Below, one piece after another: positions 5,397-8,833 of a stretch of 8,833 nt of DNA (positions are counted from its first letter, which is position 1; each line of letters starts with the position of its first letter). Position numbers and translations under genes: made by a program. The stretch comes from Desulfobacterales bacterium (lineage in GTDB: Bacteria > Desulfobacterota > Desulfobulbia > Desulfobulbales > Desulfocapsaceae), in the NCBI GenBank assembly GCA_013042695.1, contig JABDPQ010000390.1, positions 1 through 8,833 on the forward strand. Reading direction: 5' to 3'. Below the pieces are notes generated by a model that saw nothing but the letters and a program-made list of their open reading frames with translations, was not told the DNA's origin and ran no database searches.

Positions 5397-6608
5397 ATGA
5401 GTATTGATTATCAGCTAGTCGTAAAAAAATCAGAGGAATATCGGGCCCAGATAGCAGCATTTTTAAGAGACATGGTAGCGATACCAAGTGAAAGCTGCCA
5501 GGAAGAAAAGGTAGTCCAGCGCATTAAACAGGAGATGGAGACAGTCGGCTTTGACCGGGTGGAGATTGATCCCATGGGCAATGTTCTGGGCTACATTGGA
5601 ACCGGCAAGCATCTCATTGCCATGGATGCCCATATTGACACCGTAGGCGTTGGAAACATTGAAAATTGGAACCACGATCCTTACACCGGTTTCGAGGATG
5701 ACGAAGTAATCTGCGGCCGGGGCACGAGCGACCAGGAAGGCGGTATGGCTGCCATGGTCTATGCTGGAAAGATAATCAAGGATTTAGGGCTTGGAGGTGA
5801 CTATACCCTGCTGGTCACCGGAACTGTTCAGGAAGAAGACTGTGACGGGCTCTGCTGGCAGTACATCATCGAAGAAAGTAATATCCGTCCCGAGTTTGTT
5901 GTTTCAACGGAACCTACCTCTCTGGGTGTTTACAGAGGTCAGCGTGGACGTATGGAAATCCTTGTTTCTGTGGATGGTATCAGTGCGCACGGATCGGCAC
6001 CTGAGCGAGGTGATAATGCTATTTTCAAAATGGCGCCAATTCTTCTGGAACTCCAGGATCTGCACCTGCGTCTCAAAGACGATTCTTTTCTCGGTAAGGG
6101 GTCATTAACCGTGTCGGAAGTTTTTTATACATCACCTTCCCGATGTGCCGTTGCCGATGGCTGCTCAATTTCGGTGGACAGAAGACTTACCCGGGGCGAG
6201 ACTTGGGAAAGTGCCTTAGAAGAGATTCGCCAGCTTCCTTCTGTCAAGAAGGCTGGTGCAGCGGTATCGATGTATAGCTACGACCGCCCGTCTTACACCG
6301 GTCTGGTTTACCCCACAGAATGTTATTTTCCCAGTTGGGTTCTGGACGAGGACCATGCAGCTTGCAGGACGCTGGTGGAATCATTCAGCGCTCTTTTTAA
6401 TCAGAAACCGGTAGTTGACAAATGGACTTTCTCCACCAATGGTGTCTCTATCATGGGACGATACGATATTCCATGCATTGGTTTTGGACCTGGTCATGAA
6501 GATCAGGCCCATGCGCCAAATGAAATGACCTGGAAAGATGAACTGGTCAAAGCCTGCGCCATGTATGCTGTAATCCCTTCGGTATATGTTGATAAATACG
6601 TAAAATAG
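5397..6608 (+). CDS. ygeY: YgeY-type M20 family metallohydrolase
   Basis: A 403-residue cytoplasmic protein of typical family length. ATG 5397 is chosen, with GGAG eight bases upstream; the adjacent TTG 5394 is less likely. M20 enzymes are two-metal (usually zinc) peptidases and deacylases. Metal ligands in the usual order are H79 in DAHIDTV, D112 in GRGTSDQEGG, the catalytic and bridging pair E146-E147 in TVQEEDCDG, E172 in STEPT, and H372 near the C-terminus in HEDQAHAPNE. The dimerisation domain (about 180-295) carries the ISAHGSAPERGDNAI segment. The motif set and length fit the YgeY subfamily, which is annotated as linked to selenium metabolism and purine or amino-acid catabolism loci. 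The true substrate of that subfamily is, to my knowledge, unsettled. The gene heads an apparent three-gene operon with the PLP enzymes downstream. Confidence 0.88.
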   Translation: MSIDYQLVVKKSEEYRAQIAAFLRDMVAIPSESCQEEKVVQRIKQEMETVGFDRVEIDPMGNVLGYIGTGKHLIAMDAHIDTVGVGNIENWNHDPYTGFEDDEVICGRGTSDQEGGMAAMVYAGKIIKDLGLGGDYTLLVTGTVQEEDCDGLCWQYIIEESNIRPEFVVSTEPTSLGVYRGQRGRMEILVSVDGISAHGSAPERGDNAIFKMAPILLELQDLHLRLKDDSFLGKGSLTVSEVFYTSPSRCAVADGCSISVDRRLTRGETWESALEEIRQLPSVKKAGAAVSMYSYDRPSYTGLVYPTECYFPSWVLDEDHAACRTLVESFSALFNQKPVVDKWTFSTNGVSIMGRYDIPCIGFGPGHEDQAHAPNEMTWKDELVKACAMYAVIPSVYVDKYVK

Positions 6609-6645
6609 ATTCACCTGATGACATTAAAACCAGGAGAAATGCTCA

Positions 6646-7821
6646 ATGGATTTCAATTATCGTTGCAGCATATGCAGTACGACATATGAAATTACCCCAG
6701 ATCTCACGGTCTGCCCTGATTGTTCGCGCAGTCAACAGACAGACCAACCCCTGACAGGTATTCTCGAGGTGGAACTACGGGGTACCATAGATCGCTCCTA
6801 CAGCATTTCTGACCTGCTTCCGATAGAACCTGCCTATTTCCCAGCTATACCGGTGGGCAATACTCCTTTATGGGAACCCGAGAACCTGCGCAATTCTTCG
6901 GGGTTCAGGCGATTGTATATCAAAGATGATGGCTCAAACCCTACCGCCTCTTTTAAGGACCGGGCATCATATCTGGTTTCTGCTGCTGCCAGAAAATTCA
7001 ATATTGAGGATATTACCCTGGCCTCAACCGGCAACGCCGGCTCATCAATGGCGGGTGTCGGTGCTGCGGCAGGTCAGCGTGTTACCTTGTTTCTGCCAAA
7101 AACAGCCCCAGCTGCAAAACTGGTCCAGGCCCTACAGTATGGTGCCAGGGTATTTCGGGTCAATGGAAATTATGATATGGCCTATGATCTTTCTCTTGCC
7201 TTCTCGAAGCGAAAAGGGGGCCTGAACCGCAATACCGCCTATAATCCACTGACAATAGAAGGGAAGAAAACTGTTTCTCTGGAAATATGCCAACAACTGA
7301 ACCAGGCACCCGATCTTCTCTTTGTCTCCGTTGGTGACGGTTGTATCCTCTCAGGTGTTTACAAAGGGTTCAGGGATCTTGTCCAGCTTGGCGTAATTCC
7401 GTCTGTCCCGCACATTATTGGGGTACAGGCAGAGACCTCTGATGCTCTCCACCGGGCCTATATCAGCGGCAGCTTCGAGAAACTCCCAACATCTACCGTA
7501 GCGGATTCCATCTGTGTCGATGTTCCTCGCAACGGAATACATGCCCTTGCCATGCTGAGAAAGTTCAATGGCGAGATGATGACGGTTTCAGACGCGCAGA
7601 TCATTCAGGCCCAGTCATATCTATCCAGCTCCACAGGTTTATTTACCGAGCCAGCCAGCGCTGCAGCTTTTGCCGGGTTTCAAAAAGCTGCGCCCAGGCT
7701 CGATCCGGATGCTCTCGTCGTCGTGCTTACCACCGGTAATGGCCTTAAAGACAGCACATCCGCAACGCTTGGCATTCAGGTTCCTAAGACACTGATAGAC
7801 ACAGTCGACGACATACTTTAA
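6646..7821 (+). CDS. Threonine-synthase-like PLP-dependent enzyme with N-terminal zinc ribbon
   Basis: A 391-residue fold-type II PLP enzyme starting at ATG 6646, with AGGAG nine bases upstream. The N-terminus has a zinc-ribbon pattern, C7-x-x-C10 and C23-x-x-C26, as in short-form threonine synthases. Other motifs are the PLP-lysine segment NPTASFK104DR, the substrate loop S127-T-G-N-A, EPASAAAFAG near 335, and the C-terminal TTGNGLKD (362-369) that is characteristic of ThrC. Threonine synthase turns O-phosphohomoserine into threonine. The PLP phosphate-binding loop reads VGDGC (229-233), where threonine synthases usually have a GNGG-like sequence. Together with the position behind ygeY, this suggests a paralogue with a different substrate, perhaps a beta- or gamma-elimination or replacement enzyme. 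The stop is 14 bp before the next start, so the two are probably translated together. Confidence 0.85.
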   Translation: MDFNYRCSICSTTYEITPDLTVCPDCSRSQQTDQPLTGILEVELRGTIDRSYSISDLLPIEPAYFPAIPVGNTPLWEPENLRNSSGFRRLYIKDDGSNPTASFKDRASYLVSAAARKFNIEDITLASTGNAGSSMAGVGAAAGQRVTLFLPKTAPAAKLVQALQYGARVFRVNGNYDMAYDLSLAFSKRKGGLNRNTAYNPLTIEGKKTVSLEICQQLNQAPDLLFVSVGDGCILSGVYKGFRDLVQLGVIPSVPHIIGVQAETSDALHRAYISGSFEKLPTSTVADSICVDVPRNGIHALAMLRKFNGEMMTVSDAQIIQAQSYLSSSTGLFTEPASAAAFAGFQKAAPRLDPDALVVVLTTGNGLKDSTSATLGIQVPKTLIDTVDDIL

Positions 7822-7835
7822 CCAAGGATTAGCCC

Positions 7836-8833
7836 GTGATTGATTTAACCATTCATGCTGAAACACTCGAAAGCAATATCGACTATTGTCGGGAAAAAGG
7901 AATCACCCTGCCCACATTTTCCATGATGAAAAATCCGCAGACGGTCCCACAACAAATACAAGACCAGCTCGCCTCAATCGGCCTCTGGGATCTTCATTGT
8001 GCAAACCTGTACAGAATTACCTGGAATAATGAACCAAAAGACTCAGGCGGTCTTTTCGGTGGGGTAAATCACCTCGTTCTGCCGCCAGAACTCACGGGCT
8101 GCAGAGCAACGATAATTATGCTCGTCGGTCGCTGGTTTCCCACCGGTGCACATAAAGTTGGCGCCACCTTTGGCTGCTTGGCACCGGCTCTGGTTACCGG
8201 CCAGTTCAACCCTCGTAAGACGAAAGCCGTCTGGCCGTCTACTGGCAACTATTGCCGGGGAGGGGCCTATATTTCAGCGTTGCTGGCATGCAATGCTATC
8301 GCCATCCTGCCTGAAGAAATGTCACAGGAGCGGTTTGAATGGCTGAAAAGTATCGCCGGAGAGATTATAGCCACCCCTGGATGCGAATCAAACGTCAAGG
8401 AAATATTTGATAAATGTTGGGAACTGCGAAATACCGGCGAAGATCTGAGAATATTCAACCAGTTTGACGAGATGGGCAACCCATTGTGGCATTACAACGT
8501 AACCGGGCATGCCATTGAAGACCTTTTGCAGCAGTATCTGCGAGATGGCAGACAAGTCGCCGGTTATGTTTCCTCTTCAGGCTCTGGTGGGACGCTTGGG
8601 GCAGGGTATTATTTGAAACAAAAATATCCTCGGTCAAAGGTTGTTGTCGCGGAAGCACTGCAGTGCCCGACGCTGCTCAATAACGGTTTTGGTGCTCACC
8701 GCATCGAAGGTATTGGCGACAAACATGTCCCGTGGGTGCATAACTGCAAAGAAACCGATTTTGTTGTGGCTGTTGACGATGAAGTTCCGATGCGGGCTCT
8801 GCGCCTGTTTAACGAGCCCATCGGCAGACAGGC
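7836..8833 (+). CDS. Cysteine-synthase-like PLP-dependent enzyme, 3'-truncated by window end
   Basis: The frame opens at GTG 7836, with AAGGA seven bases upstream, and is open for 332 codons to the window edge. It shows fold-type II (cysteine synthase/tryptophan synthase beta) landmarks: a PLP-lysine segment PTGAHK107VGA, a substrate loop P-S135-T-G-N-Y, a glycine-rich phosphate loop SSSGSGGTLGAG (246-257), and GIGDKHVPW (292-300), which resembles the GIG-x-x-x-VP of cysteine synthases. The N-terminal ~95 residues before the lysine are longer than in CysK (about 40), so this is not an ordinary cysteine synthase. It is also not an obvious YgeX (diaminopropionate ammonia-lyase). It is likely a beta-elimination or replacement enzyme for an amino acid made available by the YgeY hydrolase. 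The substrate is unknown. Confidence 0.85.
   Translation, partial: MIDLTIHAETLESNIDYCREKGITLPTFSMMKNPQTVPQQIQDQLASIGLWDLHCANLYRITWNNEPKDSGGLFGGVNHLVLPPELTGCRATIIMLVGRWFPTGAHKVGATFGCLAPALVTGQFNPRKTKAVWPSTGNYCRGGAYISALLACNAIAILPEEMSQERFEWLKSIAGEIIATPGCESNVKEIFDKCWELRNTGEDLRIFNQFDEMGNPLWHYNVTGHAIEDLLQQYLRDGRQVAGYVSSSGSGGTLGAGYYLKQKYPRSKVVVAEALQCPTLLNNGFGAHRIEGIGDKHVPWVHNCKETDFVVAVDDEVPMRALRLFNEPIGRQ

Overview
The window looks like chromosomal DNA of an anaerobic Gram-negative bacterium. A member of the Desulfobacterota (sulfate or sulfur reducers) is my best guess. The basis is a rubredoxin gene, a TauE/SafE-type exporter end, a YgeY-type hydrolase and AT-rich spacers between genes of moderate GC. 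No marker gene fixes the taxonomy, so this is inference.

Layout. Positions 2-247 (+) hold the C-terminal end of a membrane protein resembling TauE/SafE exporters. It converges on a leftward pair: a rubredoxin (741-580) and a conserved-looking 86-residue protein of unknown role (538-278). A possible 50-codon reading frame (951-799) lies upstream of the pair on the same strand. A 141-bp MITE-like element (1154-1294) sits in the following spacer, with imperfect ~31-bp terminal inverted repeats and a 4-bp GATA direct repeat on both sides. From there every gene points right: a ketopantoate-reductase-family protein (1379-2317), ornithine carbamoyltransferase (2755-3672), aspartate carbamoyltransferase (4132-5070), a YgeY-type M20 hydrolase (5397-6608), a threonine-synthase-like PLP enzyme (6646-7821), and a cysteine-synthase-like PLP enzyme (from 7836) cut by the window end.

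The last three genes are tightly spaced (37 and 14 bp) and have good ribosome binding sites, so they probably form one operon. The spacers in front of argF, pyrB and ygeY are 437, 459 and 326 bp. They contain short coding-like pieces, including an out-of-frame second copy of the last codons of pyrB at 5075-5098. This suggests deletion or recombination between ancestral genes.

How the genes may work together. In Escherichia coli, ygeY lies with a carbamoyltransferase-family gene (ygeW), a fold-type II PLP lyase (ygeX) and a carbamate kinase gene. Here YgeY lies with two canonical-looking carbamoyltransferases and two different fold-type II PLP enzymes. A catabolic route for an acylated or carbamoylated amino acid is a reasonable hypothesis: deacylation by the M20 enzyme, PLP-dependent elimination or replacement, and carbamoyl transfer or phosphorolysis. 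A plain biosynthetic role for argF and pyrB is the alternative. No carbamate kinase or carbamoyl-phosphate synthase gene is visible in the window. No tRNA, rRNA or CRISPR array was seen.
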